A stretch of 64,000 nucleotides of DNA from Streptomyces sp. GESEQ-4 (GCF_017948455.1 NZ_JAFFSU010000001.1:806001-870000); one strand, 5' to 3'. Shown: positions 17,637 to 25,695, counted from the stretch's first letter. Made by a program: numbers and translations. The notes: generated by a model from the letters alone, not told the origin.

Positions 17637-17666
17637 TTGCCTAAGAGCTTTAGGCAAGTGCATAAT
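17637..17666 (+). promoter_or_regulatory. Promoter and TetR operator
   Basis: An inverted repeat with perfect 8-base arms TTGCCTAA and TTAGGCAA around a 5-base centre spans 17637-17657. TTGCCT doubles as a -35 element and CATAAT at 17661-17666 as a -10, 18 bases apart. Transcription would begin near 17673, fitting ATG 17693 with its GAGAGG site as the start of the adjacent TetR gene. The repeat overlaps the promoter, implying autorepression. Confidence 0.75.
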
Positions 17667-17692
17667 CGATTTCGGTGAACGAGAGGACGGTT

Positions 17693-18271
17693 ATGGCACG
17701 AGTGGGGCTGACAACAGAACGCCTGATCCGGGCAGGCGCGGAACTGGCCGACGAGGTCGGCTTCGATCAGGTGACTGTCTCCGAGCTCGCCCGTCGGTTC
17801 GACGTCAAGGTCGCGAGTCTGTACTCGCATGTGAAGAACTCCCAGGACCTCAAGACCCGGATCGCCCTGTTCGCGCTGGAGGAACTGGCCGACCTGTCCG
17901 CCGACGCGGTGGCCGGGCGGGCCGGCAAGGACGCCCTGACCGCGTTCGCGAACGTCTACCGCGACTACGCCCACGAGCACCCCGGCCGGGCCGCGGCCGC
18001 CCGGATGAGACTCGATCCCGAGACGGCGGCCGCCAGTGCCGGGGTCCGGCACGCCCGGATGATGCGGGCGATCCTGCGCGGCTACGACCTGGCGGAACCC
18101 GACGAGACCCACGCCGTGCGGCTGCTGGGCAGCGTCTTCCACGGCTACGCGAGCCTCGAAGGCGCGGGCGGTTTCAGCCACAGCGCCCCCGACAGCGAGG
18201 AGTCCTGGGCGCGGGTCCTGGACGCCCTCGACACCCTGCTGCGCAACTGGCCCGCCCACCCCACCTCTTGA
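17693..18271 (+). CDS. TetR-family transcriptional regulator
   Basis: 192 residues. The N-terminal helix-turn-helix is RLIRAGAELADEVGFDQVTVSELARRF, followed by the recognition helix VKVASLYSHVKNSQDLK. The C-terminal ligand domain contains YRDYAHEHPGRAAAARM and VFHGYASLEGAGGFSH, as in the TetR subgroup whose C-terminal domain carries a WHG-like motif. GTG 17675 is an alternative start but would be almost leaderless. The SGNH hydrolase begins 16 bases after the stop, so both are probably controlled by the palindromic operator upstream. Confidence 0.9.
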   Translation: MARVGLTTERLIRAGAELADEVGFDQVTVSELARRFDVKVASLYSHVKNSQDLKTRIALFALEELADLSADAVAGRAGKDALTAFANVYRDYAHEHPGRAAAARMRLDPETAAASAGVRHARMMRAILRGYDLAEPDETHAVRLLGSVFHGYASLEGAGGFSHSAPDSEESWARVLDALDTLLRNWPAHPTS

Positions 18272-18287
18272 TCGACAGGCTGAGGAC

Positions 18288-19472
18288 ATGAACACCGAGC
18301 ACGACTGGATCACCACGCCCGTCACCGCCGGCCTCCTGCGCGGCGCCCTCGACGTGGAGCGCACCGAGCACGGGGTACTGCCGCACCGGCTGCCCGCGTG
18401 GGCCCGTGCCCAGAACACCGACGCCCAGCTGGCCATGGTCGAGTCCCAGCCCTCCGGCGTACGGCTGGTCTTCCGTACCCGCGCCACCGCGGTCGAGCTG
18501 GACACGCTGCCCACCAAGCGGGCCTACGTGGGCGCGCCGCCCCGCCCGGACGGGGTGTACGACCTCGTCGTCGACGGCCGCCCGGCCGGACAGGCAAGCG
18601 TCACGGGCGGCAACACCGTGACCATCGACATGACCGCGGGCACCGCCGAGATACAGCCCGGCCCACCCGGAACGGTCCGCTTCACCGGTCTGCCCGAGCG
18701 TGACAAGGACGTCGAGATCTGGCTGCCGCACAACGAGACCACCGAAGTCCTGGCCCTGCGCACCGACGCCCCCGTCGAGCCCGCGCGGGATTCGGGCCGC
18801 AGGGTGTGGCTCCACCACGGCAGCTCCATCAGCCACGGTTCCGACGCGGCCAGTCCCACCACGACCTGGCCCGCGCTGGCCGCCGGCCTCGGCGGCGTGG
18901 AGCTGATCAACCTGGGCCTGGGTGGCGGCGCCCTGCTCGACCCGTTCACCGCACGCACCATGCGCGACACCCCCGCCGACCTGATCAGCGTCAAGATCGG
19001 CATCAACCTGGTCAACGCCGACCTGATGCGCCTGCGCGCCTTCGGTCCCGCGGTCCACGGCTTCCTCGACACCCTCCGCGAGGGCCACCCGACCGTGCCC
19101 CTGCTGGTCGTCTCGCCCATCCTGTGCCCCATCCACGAGGACACGCCGGGCCCCGCCTTCCCCGACTTCAGTGAGATCAGCGAGGGGCGGCTGCGGTTCG
19201 CGGCCCTGGGCGATCCGGCGGAACGCGCGAGCGGGAAGCTGACGCTGCGCGTGATTCGCGAGGAGCTGGCCCGCATCGTGGCGCAACGGTCGGCGGACGA
19301 CCCGAACCTGCACTACCTCGACGGCCGCGAACTCTACGGCGAGGCCGACTACGCCGAACTGCCGCTCCCCGACGAGCTCCACCCGGACGCCGCCACCCAC
19401 CGCCGTATGGGCGAACGCTTCGCCGCACGCGCCTTCACCGCCGACGGCCCCTTCGCTGACGACGGCGCCTGA
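18288..19472 (+). CDS. SGNH/GDSL-type hydrolase (lipase/esterase family)
   Basis: 394 residues. An N-terminal beta domain of about 170 residues (carbohydrate-esterase-like jelly roll) precedes the SGNH domain. Block I is WLHHGSSISHGSD with the nucleophile Ser, followed by INLGLGG (Gly block), VKIGINLVNADLM (Asn block) and LPDELHPDAATHRR with the Asp-His pair. There is no signal peptide, so it is likely intracellular. Related Streptomyces proteins are annotated as GDSL lipases, but the substrate is unknown. It lies downstream of and probably in the operon of the TetR regulator. Confidence 0.85.
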   Translation: MNTEHDWITTPVTAGLLRGALDVERTEHGVLPHRLPAWARAQNTDAQLAMVESQPSGVRLVFRTRATAVELDTLPTKRAYVGAPPRPDGVYDLVVDGRPAGQASVTGGNTVTIDMTAGTAEIQPGPPGTVRFTGLPERDKDVEIWLPHNETTEVLALRTDAPVEPARDSGRRVWLHHGSSISHGSDAASPTTTWPALAAGLGGVELINLGLGGGALLDPFTARTMRDTPADLISVKIGINLVNADLMRLRAFGPAVHGFLDTLREGHPTVPLLVVSPILCPIHEDTPGPAFPDFSEISEGRLRFAALGDPAERASGKLTLRVIREELARIVAQRSADDPNLHYLDGRELYGEADYAELPLPDELHPDAATHRRMGERFAARAFTADGPFADDGA

Positions 19473-19498
19473 GGCCGACAAGTGGCTGTAAGGAGACG

Positions 19499-20200
19499 TC
19501 AGTCGCGCAGCTCTTCAAGGCGCTCGAGGTCGTCGTGAACCGACTCCCGTTCCTCGGCGGTGAGTTGGACCGCGGCGGCCTCGGCGAGCGCCGTCGTCGC
19601 GGTCTCTTCGTCGCCGAGGCGCCCGGCGACGTCCGCTCGCAGCACGAGGAGGCGCAGCAGTTGTACGGGCGTGGGCCGCTCGTCCTCCAGGTGAAGCACC
19701 CGGTCAATGATCTTCGCGGCGCCCGCCGGGTCTTCCTTCGAGTCCGCGAAGAGGGAGGCATGGTGCAGGGCGCGGGCGAAGGTCTCCTCGGGGGCGGGCC
19801 GGTGGTGCTGGTCCTCGCTCGTCGGCTGCCCGATGCGGATGCAGTTGCCGCCCGGATCGGTCATGAGGAACTGCCGCACGCCGTACGACATGTCCTTGAG
19901 CGGCCCGATACGCGGCAGTCCTCGGGTGGGGATCCTTCCGTACGCCGCCTTGAGCCCCGTCCGGAAGGCGGCATGCAGTCCGTCGACGTCATCGGTGAGG
20001 ACGTAGCACGTACTGAAGGACTCGGCCGGCTCGTACTGCTTCATGCCGAAGAACTGGAGCTCGATGCCGCCGCGCTCCACGACGGCGTAGGGGTTGGGGC
20101 TCTTCTGCTGGAACGTCACCTCGAACCCGAGGGCGGTGTAGAAGTCGAGAACGGGCTGAAGGGTCTGGCACGGCAGGATCGGAATGGTTCTCTCAGTCAT
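19499..20200 (-). CDS. VOC-family (glyoxalase/bleomycin-resistance-like) protein with helical C-terminal extension
   Basis: 233 residues. Residues 1-125 form a VOC domain: PILPCQTLQPVLDFYTALGF, GIELQFFGMK and FLMTDPGGNCIRIGQ. A further roughly 100 residues are helical and TPR-like (LLRLLVLRADVAGRLGDEET, ERESVHDDLERLEELRD). Single VOC domains act as dimers for antibiotic binding or metal-dependent chemistry. The extension is unusual in my experience. It follows the beta-propeller gene by 43 bases on the same strand and could be cotranscribed from the Zur-box promoter; the link is uncertain. Confidence 0.78.
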   Translation of the reverse strand: MTERTIPILPCQTLQPVLDFYTALGFEVTFQQKSPNPYAVVERGGIELQFFGMKQYEPAESFSTCYVLTDDVDGLHAAFRTGLKAAYGRIPTRGLPRIGPLKDMSYGVRQFLMTDPGGNCIRIGQPTSEDQHHRPAPEETFARALHHASLFADSKEDPAGAAKIIDRVLHLEDERPTPVQLLRLLVLRADVAGRLGDEETATTALAEAAAVQLTAEERESVHDDLERLEELRD

Positions 20201-20243
20201 GGGCCCACTCTAGTCAAACTTGAATAGATCGTGCTGGTGATTG

Positions 20244-21443
20244 TCACCGGCCCACAGGATCGCCTTCGGCGCCGTCGGTCTGCGTGCGCAGCATCATGTG
20301 GCCGCCGTGATGCAGGGGTGTGTCCAGCTTCAATCGGGCTGCTTCGCCGCCTGTTCCGGCGTCGACGATGTGGACTTCGCCGTGGCCGCCGCGGGTGACG
20401 GCTATCCAGTCCGCGCCCGGTGAGGCGGCCACCGCGCGGCGTTGGACGCCTTCCCAGGGGGTGCCGCCGCGGCGGGGTGCGCCGTCCATGGCGGGGAGGG
20501 GGACGTGACGGGCGGTGTCGTCGGCGTCCAGGAGGATCAGTTCGTCGCCGTCCGGGTGGATACGGGTGAATGCGGTGTGGTGTCGGGCGAGGGTCAGCCG
20601 GAAGACCAGGCCGGGGCCGAGTCCGGTGACAGTCGTGCGGTTCGTCTCCAGGTCGTGGCGCCATGCCTGGTTGGTCCACTCCGGCCAGCGCAGCGCGTCT
20701 GCCGGGCCGCCCCGCAGCGTCGACCACAGCGCCCGTCGTCGTGGGTCGAGTCGTAGGTACCAGCCCCGGGCGGGCGAATCCCAGGGGATCGTCTGCTCCC
20801 GTACCAGTGCGTCGCCCTCGCGGCGTGCCCGGTGCACCCCGTCGCTCGTGGCCGCGAAGACGTGGCCGGAGCGCGGGTCCTGGGCGTCCCCGTGTCCGTC
20901 GTCCGGCAGCGGAAGGTGTGCGTGCGGCGTGACCGGCGGGCAGCCGGGCGGTGCCTCGAGCAGGTCGGCGAACCGATGGGCGGCCAGCGCGCCGGGTTCA
21001 CGGTGGCGCAGGACGACCAGCGGATCGCCATTGCCCAGGACCGTGACACCCGGTTCGCCGACGCGGGTGCGTACCCGGGCCGCGTCGCCCGTGGTGAGGT
21101 CGACGACCGTCAGCAGGTCCGACCACGGCTCGGCGTTCTCGCCCAGGCCGGCGGTGACGGCGACCCACCGTCCGGACGGGTCGCACGCGAGGTGCTCGGC
21201 CGGGGCGGCGACCGGGACCGCGGTTTCCACCAGTTCATCGCCGAAGGGGTCGAGCACCAGGAGCTCGCCCCTGCGGTCGTCGACGCAGGCCGCCCGCCCG
21301 CCGGGCAGCGCCAAGAACCCGGCGTGCTCGGAGAGGTGACGGCCGGTGAGGCGGCCCGTCTCGGTGCCGTCCGGCACGGTCAGTACGTGGACGGATCCCT
21401 CCATGTGGTCGGAGATGAGCAGTAGGGGAGAGGTGGCGGTCAT
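20244..21443 (-). CDS. Beta-propeller (WD40/YVTN-like) protein, possible zinc metallochaperone (AztD-like)
   Basis: 399 residues without a signal peptide. Repeating blades are visible, for example LISDHMEGSVHVLTVPDG, LACDPSGRWVAVTAGLG, LLTVVDLTTGDAARV, GHVFAATSDGVHR and GEVHIVDAGTGGEAARL. GGAGG lies 6 bases before ATG 21443; in-frame extensions upstream would run through the promoter. The gene is divergent from a FecB-type binding protein, with a Zur-like box in between. The known zinc chaperone AztD is a beta-propeller next to a zinc ABC system, so an AztD-like role is a reasonable but unproven inference. Other possibilities are a metal- or peptide-binding scaffold. Confidence 0.7.
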   Translation of the reverse strand: MTATSPLLLISDHMEGSVHVLTVPDGTETGRLTGRHLSEHAGFLALPGGRAACVDDRRGELLVLDPFGDELVETAVPVAAPAEHLACDPSGRWVAVTAGLGENAEPWSDLLTVVDLTTGDAARVRTRVGEPGVTVLGNGDPLVVLRHREPGALAAHRFADLLEAPPGCPPVTPHAHLPLPDDGHGDAQDPRSGHVFAATSDGVHRARREGDALVREQTIPWDSPARGWYLRLDPRRRALWSTLRGGPADALRWPEWTNQAWRHDLETNRTTVTGLGPGLVFRLTLARHHTAFTRIHPDGDELILLDADDTARHVPLPAMDGAPRRGGTPWEGVQRRAVAASPGADWIAVTRGGHGEVHIVDAGTGGEAARLKLDTPLHHGGHMMLRTQTDGAEGDPVGR

Positions 21444-21471
21444 CGATGCCTCCAGGCAATCGGGGTGATGT

Positions 21472-21486
21472 TGAAAACGATTATCA
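21472..21486. promoter_or_regulatory. Zur box between beta-propeller and FecB-type genes
   Basis: TGAAAACGATTATCA matches the actinobacterial Zur consensus TGAnAATnATTnTCA at 11 of 12 fixed positions (C instead of T at position 7). It sits 28 bases from the minus-strand ATG and 48 bases before the plus-strand ATG, so one site could repress both divergent genes when zinc is sufficient. Confidence 0.72.
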
Positions 21487-21534
21487 TGTATCTTCGGGTC
21501 GTTCCGGGGTCCCTGAGAAGAAGCGAGGGCATCG

Positions 21535-22512
21535 ATGCTGCGCTCACCGTCACGATTCGTCCGAAGCTGGATCACCGCAGCCCTGGTGGGTTCGGTGCTG
21601 GCCGGGTGCGGCTCGTCCACCGAACCGGCGAGCGAGAAGGCCGCCGCGGCGGGTCCGAAGACCGATGTCACCGTCGAACCCATCAAGGCGACACGGGAGT
21701 TGACCGACACGGGCGGCGTCAAGCTCTCCCTCAAGGAGGAGCCCAAGAGCATCGTCTGCCTGTTCGCGCTCTGCGACGACATCCTGACCGAGCTGGGCAT
21801 CGTCCCCACGGCCACGAACAGCGTGCTCCTCGCCCAACCCGGCTTCCTGGGGGAGCAGAAGGCGAAGGAGGCCGACGTCATCCCCGGCGGGTTCATCGCG
21901 CCCGAGGTGGAGGCGATCCTCTCCCACAAGCCCGATCTCGTGATCGGCCTCAAGGACACCCACGGCAAGCTGGCCCCGGCCCTGAAGGGCGCCACCACCT
22001 TCTGGCCCATGCAGCCCGAGACATGGGAGGACAGCGTGGGCTACCTGCGGGATGTCGCCGCGCTCACCGGCCGCACCGCCGAGGGAGAGAAGGCCGAGAA
22101 GACCTTCCGTACCAAGCTCGCCGAGGCCGAGAAGACCAGGAGCGACAAGACCGCGCTCATCATCTACGGCAGCGACGAGAACTTCGGCGTCGCCACGCCC
22201 GAGACGGACGTGGGCGCCAGCCTGTTCCCGAAGCTGGCCGACTACCCCTGGAAGTCCCGCGGCGTGGAGGGGAGTTACAGCCTCGAGGAGATCCTCGCGG
22301 CGGACGTGGACGTGCTGTTCGTCGAGACGTTGAGCTTCGGCGAGGCGGACGGCAAGCTGTCGGAGAAGCTGGCGAAGAACCCCCTGTGGAGCAAGATCCC
22401 GGCTGTCAGGAACGGGGACGTCCACGAGGTGAACTCCGAGGTATGGGCGAAGGGACGCGGTACCCGATCGCTGGGCATCATCCTCGATGAGGCCACGGCC
22501 GCGCTGCGGTGA
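21535..22512 (+). CDS. FecB/BtuF-type metallophore-binding lipoprotein
   Basis: 325 residues, cluster-A-III substrate-binding fold (periplasmic binding protein 2 family). The signal peptide ends in the lipobox VLAGC at Cys25. Family features include EPKSIVCLFALCDDILTELG, HKPDLVIGLKD and the C-terminal IPAVRNGDVHEVNSEVWAKGRG. Members capture siderophores, haem or cobalamin rather than bare Zn2+ (unlike ZnuA). It heads an importer operon with two FecCD permeases and an ATPase and is preceded by a Zur box. With the adjacent peptide cluster, I infer uptake of a zinc-loaded metallophore. Confidence 0.86.
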   Translation: MLRSPSRFVRSWITAALVGSVLAGCGSSTEPASEKAAAAGPKTDVTVEPIKATRELTDTGGVKLSLKEEPKSIVCLFALCDDILTELGIVPTATNSVLLAQPGFLGEQKAKEADVIPGGFIAPEVEAILSHKPDLVIGLKDTHGKLAPALKGATTFWPMQPETWEDSVGYLRDVAALTGRTAEGEKAEKTFRTKLAEAEKTRSDKTALIIYGSDENFGVATPETDVGASLFPKLADYPWKSRGVEGSYSLEEILAADVDVLFVETLSFGEADGKLSEKLAKNPLWSKIPAVRNGDVHEVNSEVWAKGRGTRSLGIILDEATAALR

Positions 22513-23678
22513 GCGCGCCCACCACGACGCCCATCACGGCAGGTGACCCGGCATCGGGCACACGGCGGTCCGTGCGCCCCACGGCAGTGTGGCAACTGCC
22601 CGTCGTGGTCGCCCTGTTGGTCGCCGCGTCGGCCTGTGCGCTGACCCTGGGCACGCCCTACGTCCCGCTGCACCAGTTGCCCGGTGCGGTGCTGGACGCG
22701 GACAGCACTCTCGCCGGGATCGTCGTCACCGAACTCCGCGTGCCCCGGCTGGTGCTGGCGCTCGTCGCCGGTGCCTGTCTGGGTGCGGCGGGGCTCGTGC
22801 TCCAGGAGGCGCTGCGCAACCCTCTGGCCGTCCCCGAGATGCTGGGCGTGTCGTCCGGGGCAGCGCTCGGAGTGGCAGCGCCGCTGGTGCTGGCCGTGTC
22901 TCTCCCCGCCGCCGTCCAGCCCCTGCCGGCCATCGGCGGGGCCGCGCTCGGCGGCGGACTCCCCCTGCGGGCCGCGGGGTGGGGGCGCAGCCCGTCCGCC
23001 GTACTGCTGACCGGCGCCGCGGTCGCCGCCGCCCTGCAGGCCGCGCTGCTCGTGCTGATGGTGATGGCCGACCAGCTCGACCTCCAGCTGATCTACCGCT
23101 ACTTGCTGGGTTCTCTGTCCGCCCGTACCTGGGACGACGTCACCGGGCTGTGGCCGTGGCTGCTCGTCGCGGTGCCCGCGCTCGTACTGTGCGCGCCGGT
23201 GCTGTCCGTGCTGCGGCTGGGGGACGAGGACGCCGAGGCACTGGGGGTGCGCGCTCAGCGGGCACGGCTGGCCGCGCTGGCCATCGCCGTCGTCCTGATC
23301 GCGCCCGTGACGGCCGTGTGCGGGCCGGTGGCCTGGGTCGGGTTCCTCGCTCCGCATCTGGCGCGGTGGTTCAACCCCGCGGCGGGTGCGGTGCGTTGGC
23401 TGCCCTGGTCTGCCGCGTGGGGCGCTGTCGTCGTAGCCGTCGCCGACGTACCGGCCCGGCTGGCGCTGGCGCCCGTGGAGACACCGGTCGGTGCCTGGAC
23501 GGCCCTGCTCGGCGTGCCCGCCGGGGTCGCCCTGCTCCGGTCGGCCGACCACAGACCGGCGGCCCGGCGCGAGGCGGCGGACGCGGCTGTCGCGGGCTCG
23601 GCGCCGCAAGGTGCCGAAGCGGTGCCTTCAGGCCCTTCCGGAGTTCCCGCCGACCACCATGAGAAGGAGACCCGGTGA
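22509..23678 (+). CDS. FecCD-family ABC transporter permease (first)
   Basis: 389 residues with about 8-10 helices. Hallmarks are TELRVPRLVLALVAGACLGAAG followed by GLVLQEALRNPLAVPEMLGVSSGA, and near the end VAWVGFLAPHLARW. These are the BtuC/FecC coupling and core motifs. The GTG start overlaps the binding-protein stop by 4 bases and the stop overlaps the next GTG, so the operon is translationally coupled. The hydrophilic C-terminal tail after LLRSADHRPAARR is longer than usual. It should form a heterodimeric channel with the next permease. Confidence 0.9.
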   Translation: MSAPTTTPITAGDPASGTRRSVRPTAVWQLPVVVALLVAASACALTLGTPYVPLHQLPGAVLDADSTLAGIVVTELRVPRLVLALVAGACLGAAGLVLQEALRNPLAVPEMLGVSSGAALGVAAPLVLAVSLPAAVQPLPAIGGAALGGGLPLRAAGWGRSPSAVLLTGAAVAAALQAALLVLMVMADQLDLQLIYRYLLGSLSARTWDDVTGLWPWLLVAVPALVLCAPVLSVLRLGDEDAEALGVRAQRARLAALAIAVVLIAPVTAVCGPVAWVGFLAPHLARWFNPAAGAVRWLPWSAAWGAVVVAVADVPARLALAPVETPVGAWTALLGVPAGVALLRSADHRPAARREAADAAVAGSAPQGAEAVPSGPSGVPADHHEKETR

Positions 23679-24682
23679 GCCGGCGCTTCGTGGTGCTCGC
23701 CGCACTCGTCGTCGTATGCGCCTGCGTGGAGCTGGTGGCCGGGCGGGGCATGTCCCCGTCCGTCGTCTGGGACGTCCTGGGCGGGGGCGGCGACAGGACG
23801 GAACGGCACATCCTGCTCCAACTCCGGCTGCCCCGGCTCCTGGTGGCCCTCGGTGCGGGGGCGTGCCTCGGCGTGGCGGGTCTGGTCCTGCAGTCGGCGC
23901 TGCGCAACCCGCTGGCCGGGCCCGAGGTGACGGGTGTGACTCCGGGTGCGGTGCTCGGGGCCGTCACCGCGACCAGCCTCGGACTCGCGGGGTGGGAATC
24001 GCCTCTCGCGGTGGTCGTCGCCGCGTGTGCGGGCGGCTGCGCCGGTGCGGCGCTGCTGTGGCTGCTCGCCGGGCGCGGCCGCAGCGACCCCGCGCAGACC
24101 GCCGTGCACGGGGTGCTGGTGTCGGCGGTGCTCGGCGGGCTCACGGCCATGGTGCTGCTCGTCGATCCGGGCGAGCTCGGCAGCGTCGTGCAGTGGCTCG
24201 TCGGCACGACAGAGGGCCGGGTGTGGCAGCACTGGCATCTGCTGTGGCCGTGGGCGCTGGCCTGGGGAGTGGCGGCGTGGCTGCTGACCGGGCCGCTGAC
24301 CCTGCTGCGCTGCGGGGACGAACTCGCCCTCGCCGCAGGGCTCTCCGTGCGGCGGGCCCGGACCCTCGCCCTGCTGTGCGCGGTGGCGCTGACGGCGGGT
24401 GCGGTGGCCGCCGTAGGGGCGCTGGGGTTCGTCGGGCTGCTCGTACCGCACCTCGCCGTGGCCGTCTTCGGGGCCGACCTGCGGGTGACGCTGCCCGGCG
24501 CCGCCCTGGTGGGCGCGGTGGTGGTGTGCGGGGCGGACGCGCTGGCACAGCTGTCCTCGCGGCTGCTGGCGGCCGCTCTGGACTCCGGTCGGCTCACGCT
24601 GCCGGTCGGGGCCCTCACCGCCTGCCTCGGGGCCGCGCTGCTGCTGGTCGTCGTACGCCGCGCGCCGAGCCGTACGTTCTGA
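23675..24682 (+). CDS. FecCD-family ABC transporter permease (second)
   Basis: 335 residues, with about nine to ten helices. It repeats the family motifs: LQLRLPRLLVALGAGACLGVAG, LVLQSALRNPLAGPEVTGVTPGA and AAVGALGFVGLLVPHLAVAVFG. The GTG start at 23675 overlaps the preceding stop. It is about the standard family length, shorter than the first permease. Together the two form the membrane domain of a metallophore importer whose ATPase is 20 bases downstream. Confidence 0.9.
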   Translation: MSRRFVVLAALVVVCACVELVAGRGMSPSVVWDVLGGGGDRTERHILLQLRLPRLLVALGAGACLGVAGLVLQSALRNPLAGPEVTGVTPGAVLGAVTATSLGLAGWESPLAVVVAACAGGCAGAALLWLLAGRGRSDPAQTAVHGVLVSAVLGGLTAMVLLVDPGELGSVVQWLVGTTEGRVWQHWHLLWPWALAWGVAAWLLTGPLTLLRCGDELALAAGLSVRRARTLALLCAVALTAGAVAAVGALGFVGLLVPHLAVAVFGADLRVTLPGAALVGAVVVCGADALAQLSSRLLAAALDSGRLTLPVGALTACLGAALLLVVVRRAPSRTF

Positions 24683-24702
24683 TGTCGACTTAAGGACAGA
24701 GC

Positions 24703-25524
24703 ATGACCGAGTCCGTGGGGATCCGCGTCGAGGGGGTCCACTTCGGCTACCCCGGCCAACCCGTGTTGCGGGGCGTCGACATGACCGTCGAGCCGGGTGA
24801 GCTGACCGCTCTCATCGGCCTCAACGGCTGCGGCAAGTCGACCCTGTTGCGGCTGGCCGCCGGGCTGCTGCGGCCGGACCAGGGGCGCGTGCTGCTCGGC
24901 GGGGACGACCTCGCCCGGCTGTCCCGGCGGGCCACCGCCCGACGGGTCGCGCTGCTGCACCAGTCGGCCCCGGCCGTACCCGGCATGACGGTGCGTCACC
25001 TCGTGCGGCAGGGGAGATACGCGGCGCGCGGCCCGCTCGGCATGCTGCGCGAGGGCGACGACGCCGTCGTACGCCGCGCACTGCGCGACGTCGGCGTGGA
25101 GCAGTGGGCTGAGCGGGACGTCGACGCCCTGTCCGGGGGAGAGCGGCAGCGAGTCCGGCTCGCGATGGCGCTCGCCCAGGACACTCGCGTCCTGCTGCTG
25201 GACGAGCCGACCACCTATCTGGACCTGCACCACCAGCTCGACGTGCTGCAGACGGTGGTCCGGCTGCGGGAGGAACGGGGCCTCACCGTCGTGATGGTGC
25301 TGCACGACCTGGCCCACGCCGCCCGGTTCGCCGAGCGGATCGTCGCGCTGCGCGACGGCCGCGTGGTGGCCGACGGGACACCCAAGGAGGTGGTCAGGCC
25401 CGGGCTGCTCGCGGACGTTCTCCGGGTGGCCGGCCGGGTCGGCCGGGACCCCGAAGGGGGCTGGCCCGTGTGTTACCCAGATCACCCTCTCCCAGCACTA
25501 GAATATGAAAATCATATTCATTAG
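24703..25524 (+). CDS. FecE/BtuD-type ABC transporter ATP-binding protein
   Basis: 273 residues. Walker A is GLNGCGKST (residues about 43-51), the signature LSGGERQRVRLAMALAQ, Walker B VLLLDEPTTYLDL, and the H-loop VVMVLHDLAHA. This is the usual FecE layout of metallophore importers. AAGGACAG precedes ATG 24703. The last codons, ending in EYENHIH, are encoded by DNA that also forms the Zur-box palindrome before the peptide gene, so the coding end and the operator overlap. Confidence 0.92.
   Translation: MTESVGIRVEGVHFGYPGQPVLRGVDMTVEPGELTALIGLNGCGKSTLLRLAAGLLRPDQGRVLLGGDDLARLSRRATARRVALLHQSAPAVPGMTVRHLVRQGRYAARGPLGMLREGDDAVVRRALRDVGVEQWAERDVDALSGGERQRVRLAMALAQDTRVLLLDEPTTYLDLHHQLDVLQTVVRLREERGLTVVMVLHDLAHAARFAERIVALRDGRVVADGTPKEVVRPGLLADVLRVAGRVGRDPEGGWPVCYPDHPLPALEYENHIH
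25501..25520. promoter_or_regulatory. Zur box before the peptide gene
   Basis: TGAAAATCATATTCA (25506-25520) matches 11 of 12 fixed positions of TGAnAATnATTnTCA. It lies in a perfect 8-3-8 palindrome GAATATGA-AAA-TCATATTC at 25501-25519. It overlaps the 3' end of the ATPase gene and ends 61 bases before the ATG of the 37-residue peptide gene. It is the most AT-rich spot in this region and the only evident operator for the downstream biosynthetic operon. Confidence 0.78.
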
Positions 25525-25581
25525 AGTCAGCGACGGCGCTCACCCGAACGCCGTATCTCCCCTGACGAACAAGGAGAGTTC

Positions 25582-25695
25582 ATGGACAACGAGCAGATCT
25601 TCACCCCGATCGCCGACCAGGGCCAGCTGGCCCACGCCTCGGCCTCCCACTCCAACGCTCTCGTCGAGAACCCCTTCGAGGACACCGAGGAGTAA
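25582..25695 (+). CDS. RiPP (azol(in)e/TOMM-type) precursor peptide candidate
   Basis: 37 residues, too short for most gene callers. AAGGAGAG precedes ATG 25582 by 6 bases and TAA ends at 25695. The peptide begins MDNEQIFTPIADQGQLA, a plausible leader, then HASASHSN at residues 18-25 and an acidic tail ending NPFEDTEE. There is no Cys; Ser20, Ser22 and Ser24, next to His18 and His23, are the candidate residues for oxazol(in)e formation. Immediately downstream lie genes for a leader-binding protein, a YcaO, a SagB-type dehydrogenase and a peptidase-like hydrolase. It is the inferred substrate of these enzymes; the core boundary and the final structure are unknown. The Zur box upstream implies induction in zinc starvation. 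Confidence 0.82.
   Translation: MDNEQIFTPIADQGQLAHASASHSNALVENPFEDTEE

Noticed and set aside
18174..19481. Long minus-strand frame opposite the SGNH hydrolase
   Set aside because: No domain and an artefact of G+C codon bias; the plus-strand frame has complete SGNH blocks.
22275..23609. Long minus-strand frame opposite the FecCD permease
   Set aside because: Shadow of the coding strand, rich in Arg/Gly/Gln, without domains.
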